A stretch of 27,187 bases of DNA from CAYMLL01 sp964390645 (GTDB lineage: Bacteria > Planctomycetota > UBA8108), in contig CAYMLL010000073.1 of NCBI GenBank assembly GCA_964390645.1, forward strand, positions 1-27,187, written 5' to 3'. The position numbers and the translations under genes are program-made. Of this stretch, positions 18,825-25,989 are shown piece by piece. Below the pieces are notes generated by a model that worked only from the letters and a program-made list of their open reading frames with translations, did no database searches and was not told the DNA's origin. Within the stretch, counting starts at the first letter, position 1. Every line of letters starts with the position of its first letter.

Positions 18825-20207
18825 ATGGACCCGCAAGTCATCGTCGACGTACATCCGCTGCTCGAGAAATACGGGGGAGCGGGGCCGCGCTACACGAGCT
18901 ACCCGCCCGCGAATCGATTCGACGTTGACGTCGATCACAGACTCTACGCCCAGACACTCGGGACGCAGGCCCCCCTGAAGCGCGTCGGAGTTTACGTCCA
19001 CGTGCCGTTCTGCGAGCATCGCTGCGCGTACTGCGGTTGCCACGTCGTGCCGACTCGCAACCGGAGTGTCGCCGACGACTACCTGCACCACCTCGAGCTC
19101 GAGACTGAGCTCATCGCCGGTCGATTGAGATCGACCCGTTCGCTCGAGTTCGTCCACTTTGGCGGGGGAACGCCGACGTTTCTGTCGCCGGGGCAGCTCA
19201 CGCGTCTCGTGTCCGCAATCAGCTCGTCTTTTTCGCTCGACAGCGCTCAAGAGATCGCCATCGAGCTGGACCCGCGCGTGACGACGGGCGAGCACATCGA
19301 CGCACTGGTCGCGGTCGGCGTCAACCGCGTCAGTCTCGGCGTGCAGGACTTCTCGGACGAGGTGCAGTCGGCGATCGGACGCGGGCAAACCCGCGAGCAG
19401 ACGGACGGGTGCTTTCGGCGATGCCGGGACGCCTGCATCGAATCGATCAACATCGATCTCGTCTACGGACTGCCCTGTCAGACCGCCGACCGCTTCGCCG
19501 AGACGCTCGACAGCGTCGTCGATCTCGACCCGGATCGGGTATCAGTGTTCGGCTACGCCCATCTGCCGCGGCTGCGATCGAACCAGCGGGAAATCGACGA
19601 ACGCACGTTGCCGTCACCCACGGATCGCCTGGAGCTGCTGCTGCAAGCCCACGCACGACTGCAGGAGGCGGGCTACGTTCACGTCGGCCTCGACCACTTC
19701 GCCCGACCGAAGGACGTGCTCGCGCGTGCGCAGAAGATCCGCGCGCTCGGAAGAGGATTCATGGGATACACGCCCTTCCGGGGAGCGACACTCATCGGTC
19801 TCGGCGTCAGCTCGATCAGCGAGGTGGCCGGTAACTACTTTCAGAACGAGAAGAAACTCTCGCGCTACTTCGAGCGAGTATGCCGCAGCGAGCTTCCGAT
19901 CGAGCGCGGGTGGGTCACGAGCGAGACGGACCGAGCGCGACGCTTCGTCATCCACGAACTCCTCTGCAATCTGCGCGTCGACTACGCCGACTTCGAGATG
20001 CGCGTCGGCACCGACTTCAGCACGCACTTCGAGACGGAGATCGAGCGGCTCGCGGCATTTCGAGACGATGGCCTCGTCGAGCTGCGAGCCGGCGAGCTCG
20101 AGGTCACGCCGACTGGCAGGCTCTTTCTGCGCTCGATCGGCATGGTATTCGACGAATACCTGGCGCAGGACGACGGCGAGTCACCGGTGTACTCGCGAAT
20201 CGTCTGA
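18825..20207 (+). CDS. hemN: Oxygen-independent coproporphyrinogen III oxidase-like radical SAM enzyme
   Basis: A 460-residue cytosolic enzyme of the HemN family. It opens with the HemN-like RYTSYPPANRFDVDV. The radical-SAM motif C-E-H-R-C-A-Y-C lies at residues 63-70, with the HemN-typical extra Cys at 72. FGGGTPTFL and the GVQDF region follow, and a HemN C-terminal domain ends in MVFDEYL. HemN uses two S-adenosylmethionines to decarboxylate coproporphyrinogen III without oxygen, in heme synthesis. The length and the opening motif fit true HemN better than the shorter HemW. ATG 18825 matches the family's N-terminus; the ribosome site is weak (GAG). It is convergent with the flavoprotein gene, with a 7-base gap. 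With the nitrate/nitrite-type enzyme nearby, it suits heme production under low oxygen. Confidence 0.9.
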   Translation: MDPQVIVDVHPLLEKYGGAGPRYTSYPPANRFDVDVDHRLYAQTLGTQAPLKRVGVYVHVPFCEHRCAYCGCHVVPTRNRSVADDYLHHLELETELIAGRLRSTRSLEFVHFGGGTPTFLSPGQLTRLVSAISSSFSLDSAQEIAIELDPRVTTGEHIDALVAVGVNRVSLGVQDFSDEVQSAIGRGQTREQTDGCFRRCRDACIESINIDLVYGLPCQTADRFAETLDSVVDLDPDRVSVFGYAHLPRLRSNQREIDERTLPSPTDRLELLLQAHARLQEAGYVHVGLDHFARPKDVLARAQKIRALGRGFMGYTPFRGATLIGLGVSSISEVAGNYFQNEKKLSRYFERVCRSELPIERGWVTSETDRARRFVIHELLCNLRVDYADFEMRVGTDFSTHFETEIERLAAFRDDGLVELRAGELEVTPTGRLFLRSIGMVFDEYLAQDDGESPVYSRIV

Positions 20208-20214
20208 GGAACGA

Positions 20215-21513
20215 TCAGCGCTCCTCTTCGATCGCGCTCGAGTCCGCCGGAGAAAGGGACACTCCGCGGGCCGTCGTGATCGGCAGCGCTGGAGTCATCT
20301 GCTCCAGGGCACTCAGGAAGCTCGACATGTCCTTCCCGATGACGTCGCCGACCAGGCACTCGATCAGGTCCCGCCGATGCTCCGGAAACCGGTCGACGAA
20401 GTCGTGAAAGCTGAATGACGGATCGTAGAACGCCAGGATCAATCGCCGGATCGTCTCGAAAGCCGGGTCGAGAGCGGTCTTGAACGCGCCGATCCTGGCC
20501 GCGGAGAGGTCGTCGCTCTCGAGCGCGTCGTGGACGCTCTCGGCGGCGAGCTCCGCGGATGTGAGAGCGAGGAAAATCCCGGACGAGTATACCGGGTCGA
20601 GAAAGGCAGCGGCGTCGCCCACCATCACCCAACCGTCACCGACGTTCTGACGGTTGCGGTAGGCCAGCTCGCGGAGGCCGAACGCCCGTCCCTCCCGCGT
20701 CGCGGCGCTCAACCTCTGACGCAGCCCCGAGCAGCCGTCTACCTCACGCATGAAGACCGACTCGTGAGCTGACGACTCGGGAAAGAGCACATCTGTCGGC
20801 CCGACGAGCCCGACGCTGACGAGATCGTTGCGCAGAGGAATGTACCAGAACCAGCTGCCGCCGCGCAGGCGGAAGACCGTCGTCTCGCCGGCGTCGACGC
20901 CCTTTCCACGCTTGCCCCCACGGTAGTACGACCAAATCGCTGCCTTGTGAAACCCTTCGACCGGTTGCTCCTTCAATCCGAGCTGCGACCCGACGACGGC
21001 TGTCCGCCCCGACGCGTCGATGACGACCCGGGCCCGCACCTTCTCGACGCTGCCGTGGGACCGCACCTCGGCCCCGACCGCCCGCTCCCCGGCGAAGAGC
21101 ACCTTGAGGACCGACGCCCGCGTGCGGACCTCGACTCCAGCCTTTCGCGCGTTGTCGAGGCAGAGCTTGTCGAAATCGGCGCGGTTCACCTGCCAGGTCC
21201 TCGCCGAGTCGCCCGGTATCGTCTCGAAGAAGTAGAACGGATCCGACTCCTTGCCGTCCGGCGACACGAAGCGCACGCTGTACTTCCAAGGAAAGCTCGA
21301 GGCTTGGAGACTCGGGAGCAGCCCGAGTCGATCGAGGGGACCATACGTCGCTGGAATCAGCGACTCGCCGACGTGGTAGCGCGGGAACCTCGCGCGTTCG
21401 AGAATCAAGCAGTCGTGCCCCCGTCGCTGCAAGAACGTCGCGACCGCGGCGCCCGCCGGACCACCCCCGATGACGAGAACATCCGGCTTCTTGGCACCGT
21501 CACGCTTGGTCAT
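20215..21513 (-). CDS. FAD-dependent halogenase-like oxidoreductase
   Basis: A 432-residue flavoprotein. The Rossmann FAD motif VIGGGPAGAA (residues 14-23) is followed by YHVGESLIP, the conserved Lys region FPWKY (Lys 77), the second FAD motif GDAAAFLDPVYSSGIFLA, and WFWYIP (221-226). WxWxIP is the signature that separates FADH2-dependent halogenases from flavin monooxygenases, and Lys 77 sits where halogenases hold their chloramine-forming Lys. Substrate and true activity cannot be told; members of this broad group are also annotated as geranylgeranyl reductase-like or tryptophan 7-halogenase-like. A strong ribosome site AAAGGAGC precedes ATG 21513. A GTGAC-N4-GTCAC palindrome lies about 72-85 bases before the start, so control by the local Crp/Fnr-type protein is likely. 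No flavin reductase is next to it. Confidence 0.8.
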   Translation of the reverse strand: MTKRDGAKKPDVLVIGGGPAGAAVATFLQRRGHDCLILERARFPRYHVGESLIPATYGPLDRLGLLPSLQASSFPWKYSVRFVSPDGKESDPFYFFETIPGDSARTWQVNRADFDKLCLDNARKAGVEVRTRASVLKVLFAGERAVGAEVRSHGSVEKVRARVVIDASGRTAVVGSQLGLKEQPVEGFHKAAIWSYYRGGKRGKGVDAGETTVFRLRGGSWFWYIPLRNDLVSVGLVGPTDVLFPESSAHESVFMREVDGCSGLRQRLSAATREGRAFGLRELAYRNRQNVGDGWVMVGDAAAFLDPVYSSGIFLALTSAELAAESVHDALESDDLSAARIGAFKTALDPAFETIRRLILAFYDPSFSFHDFVDRFPEHRRDLIECLVGDVIGKDMSSFLSALEQMTPALPITTARGVSLSPADSSAIEEER

Positions 21514-21584
21514 CGGCTTCGCTCCTTTCGTCGACGCGGTTAGTGAAAACGCTCTCAGGTTCGCCCCGCCAGGCCGTTTCGTCC

Positions 21585-21598
21585 GTGACTCCGGTCAC
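21585..21598. promoter_or_regulatory. Crp/Fnr-type operator before the flavoprotein gene
   Basis: GTGACTCCGGTCAC is a palindrome with half-sites GTGAC/GTCAC and a 4-base centre, the geometry of Crp/Fnr-family sites. It differs from the site at 23371-23384 only in the centre. It lies upstream of the flavoprotein start at 21513 in the 257-base gap after selD. No clear -10 box is visible at the ideal distance. Confidence 0.6.
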
Positions 21599-21770
21599 GT
21601 GCACGACCGGCGCCTCACCGTGATTGTCGCAAGCTCCCGCCGCCGCTGGAGTGGACCTCGAGATCCGATTTCCGGTCCTCGAGGGTGCCGTCCATTCTGT
21701 CCGTTTCCGCGCGTCGCACCGAAGTCGCGCGGTCACAAGTGAGGGCGATCAAACGAGCAGCCCGCGTCGT

Positions 21771-22823
21771 TTACACGATCCTGAGCGGCGTGCCGTTGTC
21801 CGCCTCGACCTCCCCGACGACCGTCGTAAAAGGGTGCCCCTTTTCTCGCAGCCGCCGCACGATCTGATCGGCCTCGTCAGCCCCCAGAGCGATCAAGAGT
21901 CCCCCCGAAGTCTCCGAATCGAGGAGCAGACTCGTCAGCGCGGAATCGCGGTCCCCGTCCCAGCTCGCGGCGCCGTCCACGTATTCTCGATTGCGCACGA
22001 CTCCACCGGAAACGACGCCGCGCTGCGCCAGCTCGAGGGCGCCCGGGAGCAACGGGATGTCGCGAGAGCAGATCTTCAGCGTAACGCCCGACGAACGCGC
22101 CAGCTGCATCGCGTGGCCGAGGAGGCCGAAGCCGGTGATGTCCGTCGCGCTTCGAGCGCCGAGGTCAACCATCGCGGAGCTTGCGTCGCAATTCAGAGTC
22201 GACATGACCGCGATAGCGCGAGACGCGACCTGGGCGCCGGTCTTCCGCTTCTTGATCGCCGTCGCCACGCTGCCTGTTCCGATGGGCTTCGTCAGTACGA
22301 GGACGTCTCCTGGCGTGGCGCCAGAGTTTGTGACGAGTACGGTCGGATCGATGGTGCCCGTGATCGCCAGGCCGTACTTGACCTCGCGATCCTCAACCGT
22401 ATGACCGCCGACCACGACGGCGCCCGCCTCTGCGACCTTCTCCGCGCCGCCGGCGAGGATCTCCCCGAGAACCTCGATCGGCAGCTTATCCCTCGGAAAA
22501 CCGACGACGTTGAGCGCCGTCCGCGGCAGCGCTCCCATCGCGTAGCAGTCGCTCAGCGCATTAGCGGCCGCGATCCGCCCGAACTCGCGCGGGTCGTCGA
22601 CGACGGGAGGGAAGAAGTCGACGGTCTGCACGAGCGCGAGGTCGGGCCTCAGACGGAACACCCCCGCATCCGCAAAGCGAGAGCACCCCTCGATGAGATC
22701 CGGGTGCGTCGTCGCCGGAAGAGTTTCGAGGATCTGGACCAGGTCGCTCGCAGGCAGCTTGGCCGCTCACCCGGCGCAGGATGCGAACTTCGTCAGTCGG
22801 TAGTCCTTGGTCCGAAAGGGCAT
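21771..22823 (-). CDS. selD: Selenophosphate synthase with in-frame UGA (selenocysteine) at the catalytic site
   Basis: SelD makes selenophosphate from selenide and ATP, the selenium donor for selenocysteine tRNA. The product is 350 residues if UGA (22767-22769) is read as Sec19. The N-terminus is YRLTKFASCAG-U-AAKLPAS, the place where E. coli SelD has its catalytic Cys17, followed by Lys (K22 here). Downstream are the family's VQTVDFFPP, the AANALSDCYAMG nucleotide-binding region, GGHTVEDRE and DITGFGLLGHA. ATG 22823 has GAGAGAG immediately before it and lies 5 bases after the hemerythrin stop, so the two genes form an operon. Sec in SelD is known from several bacteria. Starting instead after the UGA would remove the catalytic loop, so recoding is by far the better reading. 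Confidence 0.93.
22737..22769 (-). promoter_or_regulatory. selD UGA codon and possible SECIS hairpin
   Basis: On the minus strand the UGA at 22769-22767 is followed by a foldable segment. GGCCA (starting 3 nt after the UGA) can pair with UGGUC/UC further on, and an upper stem GCU/AGC closes a 7-base loop GCCUGCG. The fold is weaker than the one at 12507-12542 and lacks GGUC in the loop, so the exact SECIS shape is unsure; the UGA itself is not. Confidence 0.45.
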
Positions 22824-22828
22824 CTCTC

Positions 22829-23281
22829 TCAGTCCAGCGAGCCGAATTCATCGTTGTGGGATTTCAACAGAAGAGTGTTCTCGGTCTCCTCATGTCGCAA
22901 GTACGTGAAGACGAATCGGTGCAACCGGACGACGATCTGATCGAGATCGGGGAACTCCGGCCCACGGAGCGCCTCGACGACTTGGTCGAGCAAACGCAGA
23001 AAGTCCCCGTGCTGGTTCTTCAGCGTCGTCACCCTGCACTGGACCCACGGCGTCCTGGCGAGAATCTCGTCGAAGAGCCCGCCGCGCTCCTCGCAGTCGA
23101 AACGCCGCTCCAAACGCCGGCGCAGCCGCAAGAGTCTCTGCTCGAGAGTGCGGACCCCGCCGGGCCAAACACGGACCTCCTCCGCTCGCATCTTCGCGAA
23201 CCTGCTCACGTCCCGCTCGATTTCGGCGTGCTCTCGCAAAATCGCGTCGTAGCTGTAGAGACGACTGTCGTTCGGAGGCAT
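22829..23281 (-). CDS. Hemerythrin-like HHE-domain protein
   Basis: A 150-residue, four-helix hemerythrin-like protein. Candidate metal ligands: His18 (LREHAEIE), Glu64/Glu65 (CEERGG), His91 (KNQHGDF), His121 and His130-Glu131 (YLRHEETENTLL). The second helix has LERRFDCEERGG where relatives usually have a His at the position of Arg60, so the diiron site may be altered. Such proteins bind oxygen, nitric oxide or iron and often accompany denitrification or microaerobic genes. ATG 23281 is chosen for the GGAGGA about 8 bases upstream; a GTG at 23344 has none. It is the first gene of an operon with selD. A Crp/Fnr-type palindrome and a plausible -10 box lie upstream. Confidence 0.85.
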   Translation of the reverse strand: MPPNDSRLYSYDAILREHAEIERDVSRFAKMRAEEVRVWPGGVRTLEQRLLRLRRRLERRFDCEERGGLFDEILARTPWVQCRVTTLKNQHGDFLRLLDQVVEALRGPEFPDLDQIVVRLHRFVFTYLRHEETENTLLLKSHNDEFGSLD

Positions 23282-23342
23282 CACATCTTCCTCCACCTCT
23301 CGTCGGTTCGTGCTCGACTCGTCCTTCTTTTCTGACGAGCCC

Positions 23343-23384
23343 ACTGTAGCCGTGCGGCGCGCGCACCGACGTGACCTCGGTCAC
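23343..23384 (-). promoter_or_regulatory. Promoter of hemerythrin-selD operon with Crp/Fnr-type operator
   Basis: The palindrome GTGACCTCGGTCAC lies at 23371-23384. Read on the plus strand with flanks it is cGTGA-N6-TCACA, one mismatch from the E. coli CRP core TGTGA-N6-TCACA. On the minus strand TACAGT (23348-23343) is a plausible -10 box. A start about 7 bases beyond would put the operator centre near -41.5, the class II activator position. The start site is inferred. Confidence 0.6.
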
Positions 23385-23443
23385 ATTGAACAGGCGCCGT
23401 GAACCGGAAGCGAGAACGGGACTTGGGCGACAGCGCAGCCGTT

Positions 23444-24184
23444 TCAATCGAGGGGCTTCAGGAGGGTCAGTTGACGTCGCTCGATCCGCACGTGGCCGCT
23501 GCTCGCGAGCGCCGACAGTCGTCGAGACACGACCTCGCGCACCGATCCGATCGAGTCGGCGATGCGCTCGCGGGTCGGAAGCGATTCGAAGATCCGGGGA
23601 AACTCACCTTCGTCTTCCCCGGTCGCCTTCGAGCCGTCGACGAGAAAACTCCACAGCCGATGCGTCGTGTCCTCGAACGATAGCTGCTCGACAATTTCCG
23701 TCATCATCCGCAAGCGTCCGACGACGTCGCCGACCAACGCCAGCGCCAGCCGCGGATCCGAACGAAGGAGCGACAGAAGCTCGTCCCGCGACAAGCTCGC
23801 GACCAGGCAGTCGGTCTCGGCGGTGAAGGTGGCGGGGTAGCCCTTGCCGTCGAAAAAGGGCACCGCGGCAACGATCTCCCCCGGTAGAGCGCGATGGAGG
23901 ACTCGCTGTCTCCCCTCGGGCGAGCTCTTCACGAGAGCGCCCGTGCCCAGAACGACGAAGTGCAACGATTCGCACCGCTGCCCCATCGTGAAAAGCTTCG
24001 CGTCTTTTTCGAGAACCGTCTGGCGCGCAACGTCGAGGATCCGTTCGCGCACCGCCTCACCGACCGTGGCAAAGAGGGTTTCCTCGGCGAAGAATTGAGT
24101 CAGCTCTTCTCGCGACAGCTTGTTCACATTCTCATTGTCGAACGCGTCGTCGAGGCTGTCAAGCGACGGAGCCAGAGACGACAT
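23444..24184 (-). CDS. Crp/Fnr-family transcription regulator
   Basis: A 246-residue regulator with a cyclic-nucleotide-binding-like beta-roll (about 35-155), a long dimer helix and a winged helix (about 170-246). The recognition helix reads S-V-R-E-V-V-S-R-R-L (214-223). Aligned with E. coli CRP C-S-R-E-T-V-G-R-I-L, Arg180, Glu181 and Arg185 are all kept as Arg216, Glu217 and Arg221, which predicts GTGA/TCAC half-sites. The CRP cAMP contact Arg-Ser is not seen (GYPATFTAETD instead), and there is no N-terminal Cys cluster like that of FNR. The signal is therefore probably neither cAMP nor an FNR-type cluster; NO or heme as in DNR-like proteins is possible. ATG 24184 fits the domain start, but has no clear ribosome site. 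Confidence 0.88.
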   Translation of the reverse strand: MSSLAPSLDSLDDAFDNENVNKLSREELTQFFAEETLFATVGEAVRERILDVARQTVLEKDAKLFTMGQRCESLHFVVLGTGALVKSSPEGRQRVLHRALPGEIVAAVPFFDGKGYPATFTAETDCLVASLSRDELLSLLRSDPRLALALVGDVVGRLRMMTEIVEQLSFEDTTHRLWSFLVDGSKATGEDEGEFPRIFESLPTRERIADSIGSVREVVSRRLSALASSGHVRIERRQLTLLKPLD

Positions 24185-24274
24185 GAACAAAGACGAAAGA
24201 GCTGCGAGTATCCGACGACCGCAATCTGCTGAGCGGCGCAATCGTTTCTCGTACCCGCCCGAGAAGATCCCGCG

Positions 24275-24756
24275 ATGCTTCGCCGACGCGCCGACGCCAC
24301 TCTGGTTCGCGATGCCCCGCGCCTCCGGTCGTTCCTGCCGTTCATCTCTCCGTGTTGCAGCGAGGCCCTCATCGACCTCGACCTCGAGGTCGACACGGGG
24401 CTCACTTTCCTCGAGGAGTGCAACCGCAACACACCACGGGGGAAGCGCGCCACGCTCTTTCACCTCTTCTTGCGCGCAATCGAGATCTCATAGATGACAG
24501 GAGGCTCCCGATCGACAAGGCGGTCAGCCAGTACAAGCTCGACGATGACTACGAACGCAACGAAGCTCGACGCGGATCTCTCGGCGATCGTGTCGGACGC
24601 GCCCCTCCTGGTCCCGCTCGAGCCCCCAATCCGCGGGATCTCCTGGCGACGATCCTTCACTCATCCGCCATCCGACCGGACACGCTGATGTACAATCACC
24701 TGAACCGACCCTGCGACCTGATCAAGGGCCAGGCCATGACGGATCTGTTCACCTGA
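24275..24756 (+). pseudogene. Probable remnant of a 2-oxoacid-dehydrogenase acyltransferase-like (CAT-fold) protein
   Basis: The first 72 codons (24275-24493) read RRADATLVRDAPRLRSFLPF, then LIDLDLEVDTGLTFLEE, then KRATLFHLFLRAIEIS, and stop at TAG. This resembles the first part of a family annotated as 2-oxo acid dehydrogenase subunit E2-like, which fold like chloramphenicol acetyltransferase and are usually well over 200 residues. After the stop, short protein-like pieces continue in other frames (for example DKAVSQYKLDDDYERNEARR and NHLNRPCDLIKGQ) but I cannot assign them. The piece is divergent from the regulator gene, 90 bases apart. The identification is from memory of the family pattern only. 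Confidence 0.4.
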
Positions 24757-24764
24757 GAGACCCG

Positions 24765-25130
24765 ATGACCGACAAGACGCTACTCGTTCGTCACCGCGAC
24801 GAGACCGACCTGATCGACTGTCCCTACGGCGACGTCGCTCGCGTCGTCACCGGGGGCGACGGCGGCGTCGCCAACGTCCACGTCGTTCGCGTGACGAAGG
24901 GCAGCGAGCACTACCACGCCGAGTACGACGAGGTGTACTACGTCCTCTCAGGCAGAGGCACGATCAGCTTCGGGACCGAGACCCACCCGCTGCGACCCGG
25001 AACGGCGACGGTGATCCCCCGAGGCCTCCGACACTCACTCGAGGCGGCGGACGGCGATACTCTCGAATTCGTCATCTTCGGTACCCCCGCGATGGCCTTC
25101 GACGACGAGCGAGCACGCCCGCGGAAGTAG
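24765..25130 (+). CDS. Small cupin protein
   Basis: A 121-residue single-domain cupin. Motif 1 is complete (GSEHYHAEYDEVYYVLSGRG; His49, His51, Glu56) and motif 2 is present (PGTATVIPRGLRH; His90), so a 3-His/1-Glu metal site is expected. Such small cupins may be isomerases, dioxygenases or sensors; the sequence does not say which. GAGAG lies shortly before ATG 24765. A TACAAT at 24691-24696 is a possible -10 box. It is convergent with the chaperone gene (18-base gap). Confidence 0.85.
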   Translation: MTDKTLLVRHRDETDLIDCPYGDVARVVTGGDGGVANVHVVRVTKGSEHYHAEYDEVYYVLSGRGTISFGTETHPLRPGTATVIPRGLRHSLEAADGDTLEFVIFGTPAMAFDDERARPRK

Positions 25131-25148
25131 CCGCGAACTCGGACAGTC

Positions 25149-25943
25149 TCAGGGCTGGAGCGCACAGCTGGCGCAGGCTTCAGGTGGCTCGATCGAGCTC
25201 GGACTCGGCGCGCAGCCGTGCGCCTCCACGTCGAGAAACGCTCGCTCCGTCGGTATCAGCGCGGAGAGAAACTGGGCGGTGGCCCCATAGAACCCTCGCG
25301 GATCCTCTCGCTCGAGCAGCCGCGCGAATGCCGGCGCCCACCAGGAGAGGTGGTCCTCGAGGAACTTTTTCTGCGCGTCGCGGCAGGTGTTCGCCTTCTC
25401 GGAGCCACCGACCTCTGTCGAAAGGACCGCCCGGCGCTCCTGGCTGAGAAGAAACGCCAGAAACTCGAGCTCGAGAACGATGTGATCACAGCGCTCGGGG
25501 TTGGAGCGCGACGGCTCGACACCGAACGCCCGATAGAATCCGCTGACGTCGGCGAGCTCGTGCGAACGCCGAAAGACGAGCTTCTGCTCGACGTAGTCGG
25601 TCTCGTGCGGCGGGCAAGCCCCCGAGACGACCAGACCGAAGCACCGCTCGTAGAGAGCGTGGAGCTCGTCCTCGGAAGCGGGAAGCCGGTCGAACACGGG
25701 CGCCGGTTCGAGCGATTCGAGACCGCGTTCTCCCGGACCGAGGCTTCTCGGACGCGCCGCTTTCTCGTCCCTGACGACGGCTACAGCCTCCTCGATCAGC
25801 CGTCGCGATCCCGGCTCCACGAGCGCCCGCCACGAGCCGGTTCTCGGATCGGCGAGGCACAGAGCCGCGAAGCGATAGAGCGCCTGCCGGGCGGCCTTCA
25901 ACGCTTCTTCGATCTCGAAACTCTGGCTGTCGTTGGAAGACAT
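25149..25943 (-). CDS. TorD/NarJ-family chaperone for a molybdoenzyme
   Basis: A 264-residue all-helical chaperone of the TorD/DmsD/NarJ type, which holds the catalytic subunit of a molybdopterin enzyme while its cofactor is inserted. Visible family traits: ELHALYERCFGL, CPPHETDYVEQ (110-120), ELADVSGFYRAFGVE (129-143) and CDHIVLELEFLAFLL (152-166). The C-terminus carries Cys244, Cys257 and Cys260, an unusual cysteine group. It follows the beta-subunit gene on the same strand by 46 bases (or 16 if a GTG at 25973 is the start), so it belongs to that operon and its client should be the unseen alpha subunit. Confidence 0.85.
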   Translation of the reverse strand: MSSNDSQSFEIEEALKAARQALYRFAALCLADPRTGSWRALVEPGSRRLIEEAVAVVRDEKAARPRSLGPGERGLESLEPAPVFDRLPASEDELHALYERCFGLVVSGACPPHETDYVEQKLVFRRSHELADVSGFYRAFGVEPSRSNPERCDHIVLELEFLAFLLSQERRAVLSTEVGGSEKANTCRDAQKKFLEDHLSWWAPAFARLLEREDPRGFYGATAQFLSALIPTERAFLDVEAHGCAPSPSSIEPPEACASCALQP

Positions 25944-25989
25944 CAGCGAACGTCGCTCACTCGGATTCCGCACACACTGGACAAGAGCA

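Noticed and set aside
21514..21770. tRNA-Sec gene (selC) in the gap next to selD
   Set aside because: I looked for a GGTTCGA-type T-arm, a long acceptor stem and a UCA anticodon arm on both strands and found none; only the operator palindrome stands out.
24491..24493. In-frame TAG in the acyltransferase remnant as a recoded codon
   Set aside because: The sequence after it does not continue the family pattern in the same frame, and nothing else in the window suggests TAG recoding.
24687..24699. TGAT-N5-ATCA dyad before the cupin as an FNR site
   Set aside because: FNR-type sites need TTGAT-N4-ATCAA; the spacing is one base off and the outer bases do not fit.
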